A DNA stretch of 30,043 nt from Plantago elongata. Lineage: Eukaryota > Streptophyta > Magnoliopsida > Lamiales > Plantaginaceae. The number at the start of each line of letters is the position of its first letter. Position 1 is the first letter of the stretch. The stretch spans positions 1 through 30,043 of the forward strand of contig JAYMSP010001643.1 of NCBI GenBank assembly GCA_036897095.1, given 5' to 3'. A model generated the notes under the pieces. That model ran no database searches, was not told the origin of the DNA, and saw only the letters and a list, made by a program, of their open reading frames with translations. The translations under genes and the position numbers were made by a program. Of this stretch, positions 1 through 9,390 are shown piece by piece.

Positions 1-500
1 AAGCAAATGTAGCTACTATACACTTCACAAATACATCAATTGCAAATCTCAAACTAACTACATACTCAAACACTTAAACTCACAAAAATCCCCAAATTTC
101 AAATTAAGTAAGGGTTTCGCTAAATACATCGATTCCGAATTGAACAAATTGAGAGAGGCGGCAGGAGGTGGGTCGGTCGGTTGGCCGGATTTCGTCGGTC
201 GACGGTCGGCGGCGGCGGGGAGAAGAAACGGAGGAAAGGGGAGAAAAGACGGGAAGGAAGGGAGAAATGGGGGTTCTGCCCATTTCTCCCGAATAAAAGG
301 ATTTTCTAGCGATGGATAAAGTTATTCGTCGCTAAAATCTTTTTCTTTTTTTAAAATAATTTTCCGGTTAATTATTCTAGCGACGGATAAGATAATCTTA
401 TCCGTCGCTAGATAGCGACGAATTAGTGATTCATCGCTATATAGCGACGGATTTTATCCGTCGCTAAATAGCATCGCTATTTCACAGTTTTCTTGTAGTG
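1..500. mobile_element. CACTA (En/Spm) transposon end, copy 1 (partial)
   Basis: The segment ends at 500 in TTCTTGTAGTG, which on the minus strand reads CACTACAAGAA, the usual terminus of plant CACTA elements. Inside it, between about 300 and 480, are many direct and inverted copies of TAGCGACGGATAAA and its complement. This is how subterminal transposase-binding repeats of the superfamily look. The first 140 bases match 550-690. The middle (about 142-296) is G-rich, differs from the neighbouring copy and holds a perfect 12-bp hairpin. The other end is outside the window and no transposase coding is visible, so whether the element was autonomous cannot be said. Confidence 0.8.
260..290. repeat. 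Perfect 12-bp hairpin inside CACTA copy 1
   Basis: GGGAGAAATGGG (260-271) pairs exactly with CCCATTTCTCCC (279-290) around a 7-base loop. It sits in the part of copy 1 that copy 2 lacks. No function is claimed. Confidence 0.6.
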
Positions 501-1113
501 ATATATGATTATACTCCAAAATCAAACCAACATATACCAATATCAATTGAAGCAAATGTAGCTACTATACACTTCACAAATACATCAATTGCACATCTAA
601 AACCAGCTACATACAAAAACACTTCAAAATCTCAAAAATCCCCAAATTTGAAATAGTAAGGGTTTTGCTAAATACCTCGATTCCGAATTAAATAGCGGAA
701 GAAACTTGAAATTGATCGGACAAAGTAAATTCCCGTCTCATGAGCTTCGCAAAGACACCAAGTTTGCCCGAAACCGTCCAACGTAGCCGGAATACCCAAA
801 TTTAAACCGAACAATCGAATAGAGGAGAAAAGAAGAAGAAGAAGAAGAAGAAGAAGAAGAAGAGGAGGAGAAATGAAGAAGAAGGCCGTTGCTTTGGTAT
901 TATCGCTATTTAGTGACGGATATATTTATCCGTCGCTAAATTTTTTTTTAAAAATAATTTCCAGTCAAAGAATCTAGCGACGGATAAATCTATCCGTCAC
1001 TAAATCTAGCAACGGATAGAATTCGTCGCTAAATTTTAGCGATTCGTCGCTAAATAGCGACAGATTTTATCCGTCGCTATTTGGCGTCGCTATTCTTCAG
1101 CATTCTTGTAGTG
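501..1113. mobile_element. CACTA (En/Spm) transposon end, copy 2 (partial)
   Basis: A second CACTA terminus, in the same orientation as the first, ends at 1113 (CACTACAAGAATGCTG read on the minus strand). From 900 to 1090 it has the same inverted TAGCGACGGATAAA subterminal motifs. Bases 550-690 repeat 1-140 at roughly nine in ten positions. The middle (692-899) is unrelated to copy 1 and holds a GAA microsatellite. Bases 501-549 have no counterpart in the visible part of copy 1, so copy 1 may have landed inside copy 2, or this may be a rearranged tandem. No transposase coding is seen. Confidence 0.78.
830..863. repeat. (GAA)n microsatellite
   Basis: About eleven uninterrupted GAA/AAG triplets inside the middle of CACTA copy 2, followed by a short GAG-rich tail. 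Confidence 0.9.
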
Positions 1114-1597
1114 TGGCCCAAAGGACATGGTTGTTGAAAAAGTCAAACAGTAGCATGTGAAATTATGTTTGTAGAATAATATTGTGTATTTGGTGGCACC
1201 GCGGGGTTGGTAAACAACCGTAACATTTGAAACTATATTTTTATAATATTTTATTTTTAATTTGTGGTGGGATGACCATATACCACTGCATAGTCGTGGG
1301 AACAAGAACAAACTTATTGATTGTGTTGTATACATTTATATTTTATTCTGGTTCCGTTTATGAGGGACATAGTTGTAAATAAAGCATGCATATGTAACGA
1401 TATAATATTGGATGAAGAAGGACTATGAACCGACCCATAACCAACATTGTTTACATAATAATTGCATTATTCTCTTGATTAATTTATTTTTATCATTCAT
1501 TTTTTTTATTATTGGAAGTAAATTATTCTGTGACATCGTCACTAATTATTAATAGTTGAATAGAGCTCTGATCAAAATCTTCATGAGTTTGAGCAAG
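1114..1597. other. Spacer with no recognised gene
   Basis: AT-rich sequence between the CACTA end and the Harbinger-like relic. No long ORF, RNA gene or repeat was recognised on either strand. The last 40 bases may belong to the decayed upstream part of the relic. Confidence 0.5.
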
Positions 1598-1929
1598 GAT
1601 CCGATCAAAGCCACTAACCGGACGTATACCAAATTACCAACATGTTCACTGATGTCAAGAAGATTTGGGATCAAAACCTTCAAGATGGCCATCCACTAAC
1701 CGGCCTCCGCGTTCGAACTTCTAATTCACTACGTGGGAGATGGACTCGGGTGAAGGAAGGGGTCAACCACTTTGTCTCAGCATATGACGATGCGAATCGT
1801 GAAATTGGTGGTAAAAGTGGTCAAAATGAGGATGATGTTATCCGTCCGGTAAAAAATCTATACAAACAGAGACACAATAACAAGTTCAATCTTGGACATT
1901 GTTAGCACGAGATGAGAGACTATCCATTC
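1598..1929 (+). pseudogene. Relic of a PIF/Harbinger-associated Myb/SANT-like gene
   Basis: The longest open frame (1642-1905) encodes 87 residues. They match the pattern of the Myb/SANT-like proteins that accompany plant PIF/Harbinger transposases and are often mis-annotated as glutathione S-transferase T3-like. The visible signature is SLRGRWTRVKEGVNHF, then SGQNEDDVI, then KFNLGHC followed by HEMRDYP. The normal N-terminal stretch DPIKATNRTYTK is present just upstream (1598-1633) but in another frame, which implies a frameshift. A TAG at 1903-1905 stands where the family has the W of HCW, and similarity continues beyond it. Other parts of the gene and a transposase are not seen. A domesticated host gene is less likely, because two lesions fall within 300 bases. 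Confidence 0.65.
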
Positions 1930-2545
1930 GTTCTAATTTGTTTTTGTGAGAGCCACAAAGACGAGTTCAACCTTTGATTTGTTCTAGTTTGTTGTTGTGT
2001 GCTTTCATTTAAATTCGTCTAGGATTTCAATATCTTAACTTGTTGTTGTAACCGTCTAATTCCATCTTATTAAATTTTAAAACTTGTTTTAAAGATGCAA
2101 TTTGATTAATTTCAACTTCCAACCATTCTTAAAATATGTTAAACTTGTTAAAAAAATATAATAAAGATAAATAAAATATTATTCATGATCGTCCGGATAA
2201 TTCATTAAACAATATTTTCGACTATAGTGGTCATCGGCCAATGACCGTTACTTCACGGTCATCGGATGACCTATGGTGAATGTGAATGGTCTAAGGGGGA
2301 AACTCTGAAAGTCGAAACCAATCGAGTGTCAAATCATCCAACGTCGTTATATGGACAGTACTACAGTAGAGTGAACCTAGCACATGCTATAGGTATAGCA
2401 TGCCTCGATGCGTGAATCAAGAAAGAACTCGACAACGCTTGCACAAATCAACCCCAATAATCTCATTTTCCCCCAATTCTCTCTTGTACCTTTCACGTTA
2501 CACAGTACCGTAGTTGCATTTCCACCAAAAGCAAAGCAGAAAAAA
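1930..2545. other. Spacer and upstream region of the GRF gene
   Basis: AT-rich DNA (1930-2220), then a short palindromic patch, then about 250 bases of probable promoter and leader for the GRF gene. No convincing TATA box was recognised. The frame of the GRF gene stays open back to an ATG at 2408, leaving a possible longer start. Confidence 0.45.
2229..2271. repeat. Two adjacent GGTCAT...ATGACC palindromes
   Basis: GGTCATCGGCCAATGACC (2229-2246) and GGTCATCGGATGACC (2257-2271) are imperfect palindromes sharing the same arms, 10 bases apart. They follow the Harbinger-like relic, so they may be a decayed transposon end. The matching opposite end was not found. Confidence 0.45.
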
Positions 2546-5500
2546 ATGGAAGACGAATGCTTTGTACCGCCGCTTATCCGGATATTACTCTGCCCCTGCA
2601 ACGCCGGAGCTTGCCGCCTCATCACCTCTCACTCGGCGGCTAACCCCGACCGCCAATTCTTCAAGTGCCCAGAACCCCAAGTTTGTTCCTTTTTTCAGAT
2701 TAATTCACTCTAATTGTGATGTATTTCCATCCATAGTTGATGTAAATGTAATTGTTACTTAGGCTCTGTTCTCCTCTTCAACTAAAATTTACTGAACTAG
2801 AACTACAGTATAAAATATAACTAAGCCTGAACTGAGTTTTCTGTTGAAGAAGAGAACTGTGACTTACTCTCTATTTGTTAATGAATTGAAGCAATGCCGT
2901 CACGGAAGATTCGGAAAGGATTTTTTCAAGTGGGCCGATCAAGTGAGGGCTGATGAAATGATCGATGTGCGTGTGCCCTATTGCGGTGGCTGTATGGCTG
3001 GCCCTTGTCGTGTTCAACGGGAAACTACATGGCCCAATTCTGGCAAAATCTTGTTCACTTGTACTGTTAAAGAGGTTCAATTCCCTTTTCTAGTAAACGT
3101 ACTTATTTGGTTCTGTTAATGTAGCTCGATACAATGTTGTTGTTTGTTATATATAGCCTGATATAGAAGTACTTACTACTACTAGTAAGTTGCACATGCT
3201 ATGTATAAGGTAACAGAGTTGGATTTTCGCTATCAGTCCGGTTTGAGTTTGAGCTGATATAGAAGTATTTACTACTACTAGTTAGTTGCACTTGCTTTAA
3301 ATTGATTAGAAAACGGAGTTAGATTTTCGCTACCAGTCCGGTTTGAGCCGATTTCATTAACTACTTTTCTTCTCCTAGCTAATGAAAATTAGAGGTTATG
3401 GCTAGAAGATTTTCCACCCTATAATTGGACTATTGCAAGACTGCCATGAGTTTGCCTCACTAGTTTTAAGTAGTTTTTTATTTTGAATCTAGCTGCATGT
3501 TTGTGTGATTGCACCATAATTGCTCTGTATGTTGACATGTTTATTATGTCTTATCTTGCTTCGTGCACACAGGGGCAAGGATCTTGTGGGTATAGAATTT
3601 ACCAAGATGAGTTCGAAATGTCATTGAGGGAACAAGCTAAAGATACTAGAGTATCTGTTGATGACTGCAATGCCACTGATTCACCTGACATACGGCCAGT
3701 TGGGGAAGAGAGGGGAAGTGAGAATCTAGAAGTAACTTCGCCCCCAGTGTCTTTAGCTAGCTGCTATGCCACTGCTTCCCCTGGTATATGGCCAGGTGAG
3801 GAAGACGTGGGAAGAGAGAAGCTAGAAGTAACGATGCCCCTTTTGTCTTTAGATAAATGCAATGCCACTGCTTCCCCTGATTTGCTGCCAGTTGAGGAAG
3901 AGGCTGAAGGTGAGAAGCTAGAAGTAGCTTCGCCTCAAGAGTCTTTAGCTTACTGCCATGCCACTGCCTCCACGAATAATGGTGTCGTTGAGAAAATTGG
4001 TCTAGGTGAGAGACTAGAAGATGTTCAATTGCAATCACCTTCCATCAGCACTTCTCGACGTCCCAGAGTTCGCAGGACAGTATCTAGGAAGAAAATGAAG
4101 CAATCAAAATTTCAGGAGGATGATAACACAATACCTTTGAGGACACCTCTAAAAAGGTCACGCAATGGAAACAAAGGTGAGAAATTAATCATTTCACAAT
4201 TTAGAGGATGTGATTCGCAACTTGTCATTTTCTTTGGTCTTTCAGATTTCGCACTTGTGATAATTTTTCTTTGAGTCGTGTTCTGGTGTAACTATAGTTT
4301 GTAAATTCCCTTGCAGTCCTTGCTTTCTCTGTTTCTGGTAACCCTCACATGTTACACCTGGTCAAGAATTTTATGATGCTGAGACAACAATGGTGGATGG
4401 CAGTGGCAATGCATAAAAATTTGGGGTCTCAACTTCAAGGTTGGTTGGGAAGACTTGCTTTCTATCCATTGCCGAAACCGATGATTTATGTCTTCTGTGA
4501 GTCTATACAATATTTCATTTTCTCGTTCTTTTCTTGTTTATAATACTAAAATCCAGTTTTCTAGTTCACCCAAGTCCGCAGGTTTGTTAAAATGACTTCG
4601 TACTGTTCTTAAACTCTCCCACTGTTTCAGTTTTCTGGATGTGGAGTAGTTGAGGTCCTTTAGGATTTCGGGTCTTTTTTTCTCTCTTTCTTTTTCATTA
4701 AAGAAAGATGAGAAAACGTTTGAAATTTGGATAAGTATAGAGAAGAGAGTATGTGAGTATTAAGTCACGTCTTTAATTTCTGTATGATATAATCTGAGCA
4801 GAATGAAGATAATGTCTACTAGTCAATTCAAATCCAAAAAACATCCTTGTAGCAAAGAGGGGGTTGGAAGTTGGAATTAGGCTGTATATTAAGTTTGATT
4901 AACGATGGAACTTGCACAGATCAACTTTCCTAATTGGCATGTATACATGGTTCTACAGGTGTTGTTCCCTCTCGGTTAGATGCTGAGATGGTGGTGCAAG
5001 AGGAGAAATTGGTAAATCCCGATGCTTCGCCCAACCTCTTGATAAGTCTACCTGAATCTGAGAGTGCGCTTCTTGATCCACTAATCGTGCAAAATGACAA
5101 ACCCATAGATGTTGGTGCTTCAGCCATTAACGGCAAGAATACTCCAGATTCAATGGCACGTGTTGAGAAGACCAGAATTAACAATGTTATTTCAGAGTCC
5201 GTCTCTAAGGTATTTGTGCAAGCTGCGGAGAAACTGCAGGGCGACCTAATTACCTTTTTGGAGAAAATGGATTTTAAAGACCACCAAGCCATGATGCTGG
5301 AAGCTGAAGCAGCGTTTACGGCCCTGGACCGTTTGGGCATCGAGCATCAGTATTTAGACAAACGTGTCAGTGAATTCATTAGTTGTTCAAGGACATTGGC
5401 TGCTGTAGAACAATTCATGCCCAAAAGCGATACGTATCCTGAGATGGAGCTGTGTCACAAATTTGAGAGGATGAAACTAGACAAGATGGAATCTGCTCAT

Positions 5501-5791
5501 TTAGCATCTGTTGACACTCTGATCCGAAGCAAAGAAAGTCTATCAGCACTTCGTGACTTAATTAATTCCGCTAAGGAATGGCTTTACCTGATGGAAATTG
5601 AATATTTATGCTGTGATGCGGAATTGGGAAAGATGGAGAGTCAGTTAGAAAAGAACTCTGAAGAGAAGCTAGTATTAGAAAAGAAGTACCTTGACGCGTC
5701 AAAGGAATTGGAGGGATCTATGAAATTCCATGAGCAACGAGGAGCAGCCAAGGCTGCGTTTGACAGGGCAAAAGCTTCGCTCCGCAGGTAA
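2546..5791 (+). CDS. Double GRF-type zinc-finger protein with four 32-residue repeats
   Basis: Five exons were read by eye: 2546-2680, 2892-3074, 3573-4176, 4317-4496 and 4959-5791. All introns are GT-AG with consistent phases, giving about 644 residues. The first GRF finger uses C16, C18, C41 and C47 and ends in the typical FFKW (56-59). The second uses C76/C79, C102 and C111. The GRF domain is a C4 zinc site known to bind single-stranded nucleic acid in some proteins; the ligand here is unknown. Exon 3 then encodes four 32-residue tandem repeats and a basic stretch rich in R and K. Exon 5 encodes a long, charged, probably helical or coiled-coil region. ATG 2546 gives the start usual for plant GRF proteins, but the frame is open to ATG 2408, which would add 46 S/T- and N-rich residues. 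Exon 4 (HMLHLVKNFMMLRQQWWMAV) is the least certain. A possible polyadenylation signal (AATAAA-like) lies near 5910. Confidence 0.8.
2762..2863. mobile_element. Tourist-like MITE in intron 1 of the GRF gene
   Basis: This 102-bp segment starts GGCTCTGTTCTCCTCTTCAA and ends in the imperfect complement (GTTGAAGAAGAGAACTGTGAC). It is flanked by TTA on both sides (2759-2761 and 2864-2866). A three-base TTA duplication with short imperfect inverted ends is the mark of PIF/Harbinger-type MITEs. It lies entirely within intron 1, just upstream of the acceptor at 2891, and carries no coding sequence. Confidence 0.6.
3156..3347. repeat. Tandem duplication of about 95 bp in intron 2 of the GRF gene
   Basis: Two direct copies, about 3156-3247 and 3251-3347, both run from CTGATATAGAAGTA through ACTACTACTAG to CAGTCCGGTTTGAG. 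They differ by scattered substitutions and a small length change in the middle. The whole lies within the intron between the second GRF coding exon and the repeat exon. Confidence 0.85.
3651..4034 (+). repeat. Four 96-bp in-frame tandem repeats (32 residues each)
   Basis: Units start at 3651, 3747, 3843 and 3939, each exactly 96 bases. The shared protein pattern is SL-x2-C-x-ATASP-x3-PVEEE-x3-EKLEV-x-SP. Units 1-3 are close and unit 4 is the most diverged at its end. Each unit keeps one cysteine and a highly acidic half. They lie between the zinc fingers and the basic stretch of the GRF protein. Confidence 0.9.
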
Positions 5792-6950
5792 CAGAGGTGC
5801 CATTCGGCATGTGTATTCTGTGAACTGTGAGTGTGTGACATACTAGAATTGAAGGCAGTTGCTCCGTCTAGAAACAAGCTTAAGGTTAGCCTCTTTTGTA
5901 TAGCCGTATAATAAATTAATAATCAATAATGTTATGTGTGATCTGTCATAATTGTAACTTCTCCAATGAGTAATCAGAAAGCAGAGAGTGATCTCTAATG
6001 ATGTAATTAAATCTTTAATTGTATGTCTCACTGCACCCTCCAAGTTAATACTATTTGTGCATCTACTTGTTGTTCTTGAGCTAGTTTTGAAAATTCGCAT
6101 ATAAAAATCATGATTATTTCAATAATTTCACCCCGGTTGATTAAAGAAAAGATTTCTCATAAAAGATGTTCTAGTCCAAGGAGAAAACTACACAGCATAT
6201 TTTCTAGGATGCTGTTTTACCTAAATTGAATATCCCTCGGTTTATTTTGCACCTTATTAGTGTTTTCACGAGTGCAATTAAGGTGGTCAGAATTGTCTTC
6301 TTTTCTCAATTCTTTAAGCTAGAAAAGTTGACAGGATGAACACCAAAAGTAGCATGCACTTTTAAAGGGAGTTTCACTTTTGGACCCCGTTTATTATACC
6401 GCTAGAGAGTCCATCTCCCCACTCAAATTGAATATTTTATAAAAAATTAAATTTTAATTGAAAAATACCACTCGAATTCTATACCAATCAATCATTTAAT
6501 GATTATAATTTAAAACATTGCAGTCCATATCCTTTTCCTTATATTCTGAAATGATGCTCGCTCTAAACATCTCTTTTCAGTTTTAAAATATTGACATGGT
6601 AATCATATTGTTAATGTCGTTTTATTTATTGAATTCGATCTCAAATCATAAGCATTGTACTAGAATAAATTATGCACACAGTTGTCTAGTACTATTAGAT
6701 CTAGCACGGCTGACGCATCGCAAAATCAACACTGAAAAACAGAAAAGGTTACCAGTCCAGTAGATATTTATTTACGTGCAGGTGCAATTAACACAATTAT
6801 TGACATCGACAGCCGTTCCATGAAAAGATGAGAAAAATAATGCAAAACTCGAGAAAGCACAAATCAAAGTGAAGTCTCCTCTTTCACACTCACTTAGCTC
6901 ATCTTCTTCACCAGTGAACTCACTCACCAGTCACTAATTCCCAATCAAAA
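5792..6950. other. Intergenic: 3' end of the GRF gene and promoter of the LEA_2 gene
   Basis: AT-rich DNA between two convergently unrelated plus-strand genes. The first 150 bases are probably the 3' untranslated part of the GRF gene. The last 100 or so bases (CT-rich, 6880-6940) are probably the leader of the LEA_2 gene. No clear TATA box, repeat or RNA gene was recognised. Confidence 0.5.
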
Positions 6951-7529
6951 ATGGGCAAATCGCAACCACACATCCACCCAGCACCAACCGGCCGAACAAA
7001 CCTCGCCTCCTGCATAGTCGCAACCGTATTCCTCCTCTTCATAATCATAATCTCCTTCATCGTCTACTTCACCATCTTCAAACCCAAAGACCCCAACCTC
7101 ACTGTCAACTCCATCCTCCTCCCCGCCTTCTCCGCCGCCAACTCCACCGTCAACTTCACCTTCTCCCAATACGCCACCATCAACAACCCCAACCGCGCCA
7201 CATTCACCCACTACGACAGCTCTCTGCAGCTCCTCTACGGGGGCAGGCAGGTCGGCTTCATGTTCATACCCGCCGGTAAGATCGGGCCGGGTAAGACCCG
7301 GTTCATGGCGGCTACGTTTTCGGTTTCTGATCAGCCGGAGAATGTGGCGCCGCCTGTGGATGGGGTGAATGGGTTTCGGGTCGGGCCGAGTATGGAGCTG
7401 GAGTCCAAGCTGGAGATGGCGGGTCGGGTTAGAGTGTTGCATTTCTTTACGCATCATGTGGTGGCCAAAGCGGATTGTAGAGTGGCTGTTTCTGTTAGTG
7501 ATGGATCTGTTTTGGGATTTCACTGTTAA
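6951..7529 (+). CDS. LEA_2 / NHL (NDR1/HIN1-like) membrane protein
   Basis: A single exon of 192 residues, typical of the family. A short polar N-terminus (1-17) is followed by one strongly hydrophobic segment (18-43), then KPKDPNLTV and a LEA_2 domain covering roughly residues 50-180. The domain includes the NNPNRATFTHYDSSLQLLY block that is characteristic of NHL proteins. Sequons NST and NFT lie after the membrane segment. The family sits in the plasma membrane or endomembranes with the beta-rich LEA_2 domain outside the lipid, and some members act in defence or stress signalling; the role of this one is unknown. The ATG has a good context (AAAAATGGG). Base use changes along the gene: the first half is C-rich on the coding strand and the second half G-rich. 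A long antisense frame over it is a by-product of codon use. Confidence 0.93.
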   Translation: MGKSQPHIHPAPTGRTNLASCIVATVFLLFIIIISFIVYFTIFKPKDPNLTVNSILLPAFSAANSTVNFTFSQYATINNPNRATFTHYDSSLQLLYGGRQVGFMFIPAGKIGPGKTRFMAATFSVSDQPENVAPPVDGVNGFRVGPSMELESKLEMAGRVRVLHFFTHHVVAKADCRVAVSVSDGSVLGFHC

Positions 7530-7995
7530 CTGTTAATTACATTATTTACTCAACTTTAGTTTTATTAATTATAATATAAAATCTGTTTCTTTTTTATTTT
7601 GTTTTGTCTGGAGTGATTTGGTCAATTGTGTAGGGTATCATTCAATGTGGTAATGTGGATTCAGGAAAAACAAGTGTAAAAATTGTGTCTTCATCTTGTA
7701 TCACTTTGCAGCTGCTCTGTTTTATAGTAGATCCCTGTCAGGTTTCATCTGCTAATCATTTTATTTTAGCAACTTAAGAGAGGTTTATCTTTCTTTTAAT
7801 TTGGTCAAAATCTTATTATGTTATGGGGTAAGTAGTAACATTAGTTGCACATATTACATTGAACATGTGAATGAACAATGACAAAACATTTTGTCAAACT
7901 ATTGTACAATGATCTGAAAATGAAGAAACATCATATTTCAGGCTCTAAACTTTCACGATTTGCAGAGTTGCAAGACAGAATTTTTTTTTTGGGTA
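7530..7995. other. 3' flank of the LEA_2 gene
   Basis: AT-rich sequence with the probable 3' untranslated region. No gene, RNA or repeat was recognised before the CACTACAAGAA motif at 7996. Confidence 0.5.
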
Positions 7996-9390
7996 CACTA
8001 CAAGAAGACAGTCAAAAATAGTACACTAAAGCGTATGCGTACAATTTAGGTACTGTAAACAAACCACCCGTTCAATTTGAGCACGCCGGTTGATTTTCTG
8101 TCCAACCTAATAATATGTACGCCAGAAGTTCGATTTTCCCTCCAAAATGGGACACGTCTTCTTCTTGTTAAATCTGGAAATTTTAATTTCGCAAAACATA
8201 TAAAAATAATTTTAAAAATTAATAAAAATTCTGTAAATTATATAAAATAATTTATTAAATTATGGAGAATAAAAAAAAAGGTGAAAATCAAAAAATATTT
8301 TTGTGCTACAGTAAAATCGAACGGGTTAAAAAAACCCACCCCCAAACAATTCATCCAAGAACCCTAATTTGTCCCGTAACAAATCAATCCAGTGAATTGA
8401 ACTACAATTGAGTTGTGAAACTGAACAATGGCGGATTCTTCAGGTTCACGAAGTGATAACGTTGTCGAATTTTGCAAGTGCGTCAATCATCGAAGAATGG
8501 CAATCGAATGTGTAAGCTGAAAAATGTTTGCGGGTAGGCGTTTCATGGGTTGTCCGATGTTTGATGTAAGCTTACCAGTCTCATCATTCAGTTCATTAGT
8601 TTGGCAGTTCGTGATTCATAGTGAGCAAAAGCAGAGTGATTTTGAGAAGCTAGCTTAGTTTGCGTTCATTATTCGTAATTGATAGTGGGTTAAAATTTGA
8701 TTGCTTTGTTTTTGATATGATGTTATTGACGACTGCAGACTAAAACTAAGGGAGGATGTGGGTATTTTAGGTGGCTTGATCCGTTGGATCCTAAAGTATC
8801 AGCTACAATAGCTGGTTTGCTACGCAAAACGCTTGAAGCTGAGCAGCTTGTAAAGAAACTGGAAACTGAGTTGGAGGATGTGAGGACAGATGCGACATAA
8901 GTGAAATTAAAGCCCACTTCAGATTCCACTTTAAAATTAAACAAAGTCCACTTCATATTCCAACATTACAGTCTAATAATCTTTCACTTTAACAACTACA
9001 TTATACAAATCCACTTCTGTTTTTCAACATCAGTCAGTAAACTAATCTTATACTATTAACAAAAACATTATAAAAATCCACTTCAGTTTTCCAACACACA
9101 TCAAACCATTCACTTAATGACTAAACTAATCTTCCATTAGATTGTACTGTAATCTATATAATATACGGGTTCCCAATTACATTCACAATTATATACACAA
9201 ATACGAACAACAACTATCACCTCCACTTCTTTCTCATGGCGAATTCGTTGCGAAATACAAGTAATTTATAAGAATTGAAATTTTGAGAAGAGAAATTAGG
9301 GTTCTAAAGTGTACCTCCACTTAATTAAAAATTTACGACATTGTAAATTGTACATATACGTTTTAGTCTCCAGTATAGAAGGGAAAAATT
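7996..9390. mobile_element. Probable small CACTA-like element carrying a GRF gene relic
   Basis: CACTACAAGAAGACAG at 7996 is a CACTA-type terminus. Just inside it, ACTAAAGCGTATGCGTACAATTTA (about 8024-8047) recurs inverted at about 9341-9364 with 21 of 24 bases equal. The three differences are all transitions, as expected for an old methylated element. The outer right end is decayed: no clear TTCTTGTAGTG was found after 9364, so the right border is approximate. Between the arms is a broken GRF zinc-finger gene and AT-rich DNA with no transposase. It is read as a non-autonomous element that picked up a host gene fragment. Chance co-location of a terminus and a pseudogene remains possible. Confidence 0.45.
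8428..8900 (+). pseudogene. Small GRF zinc-finger gene, broken by one in-frame stop
   Basis: Two exons, 8428-8565 and 8739-8900, join in phase with GT-AG borders and would encode about 99 residues. Exon 1 has CKC then GRRFMGCPMFD. Exon 2 has GGCGYFRWLDP and then a short helical tail ending VKKLETELEDV. Together these give the four zinc cysteines and the aromatic core of a GRF finger. A TGA at 8518-8520 falls at codon 31, inside the finger, where tryptophan would fit. The rest of the frame is intact. It differs strongly from the GRF gene at 2546, so it is not a recent local copy. It sits between the inverted arms of a CACTA-like element. Read-through or an alternative splice avoiding the stop cannot be excluded. 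Confidence 0.7.

Noticed and set aside
1090-1335. 81-residue minus-strand open frame
   Set aside because: It overlaps the CACTA terminus and has no recognisable motif.
3757-4038. 93-residue minus-strand open frame
   Set aside because: It is the shadow of the four tandem repeats in GRF exon 3.
6945-7523. 192-residue minus-strand open frame
   Set aside because: It is antisense to the LEA_2 gene and results from that gene's codon use. Its translation is low-complexity (G, V, E-rich) with no domain.
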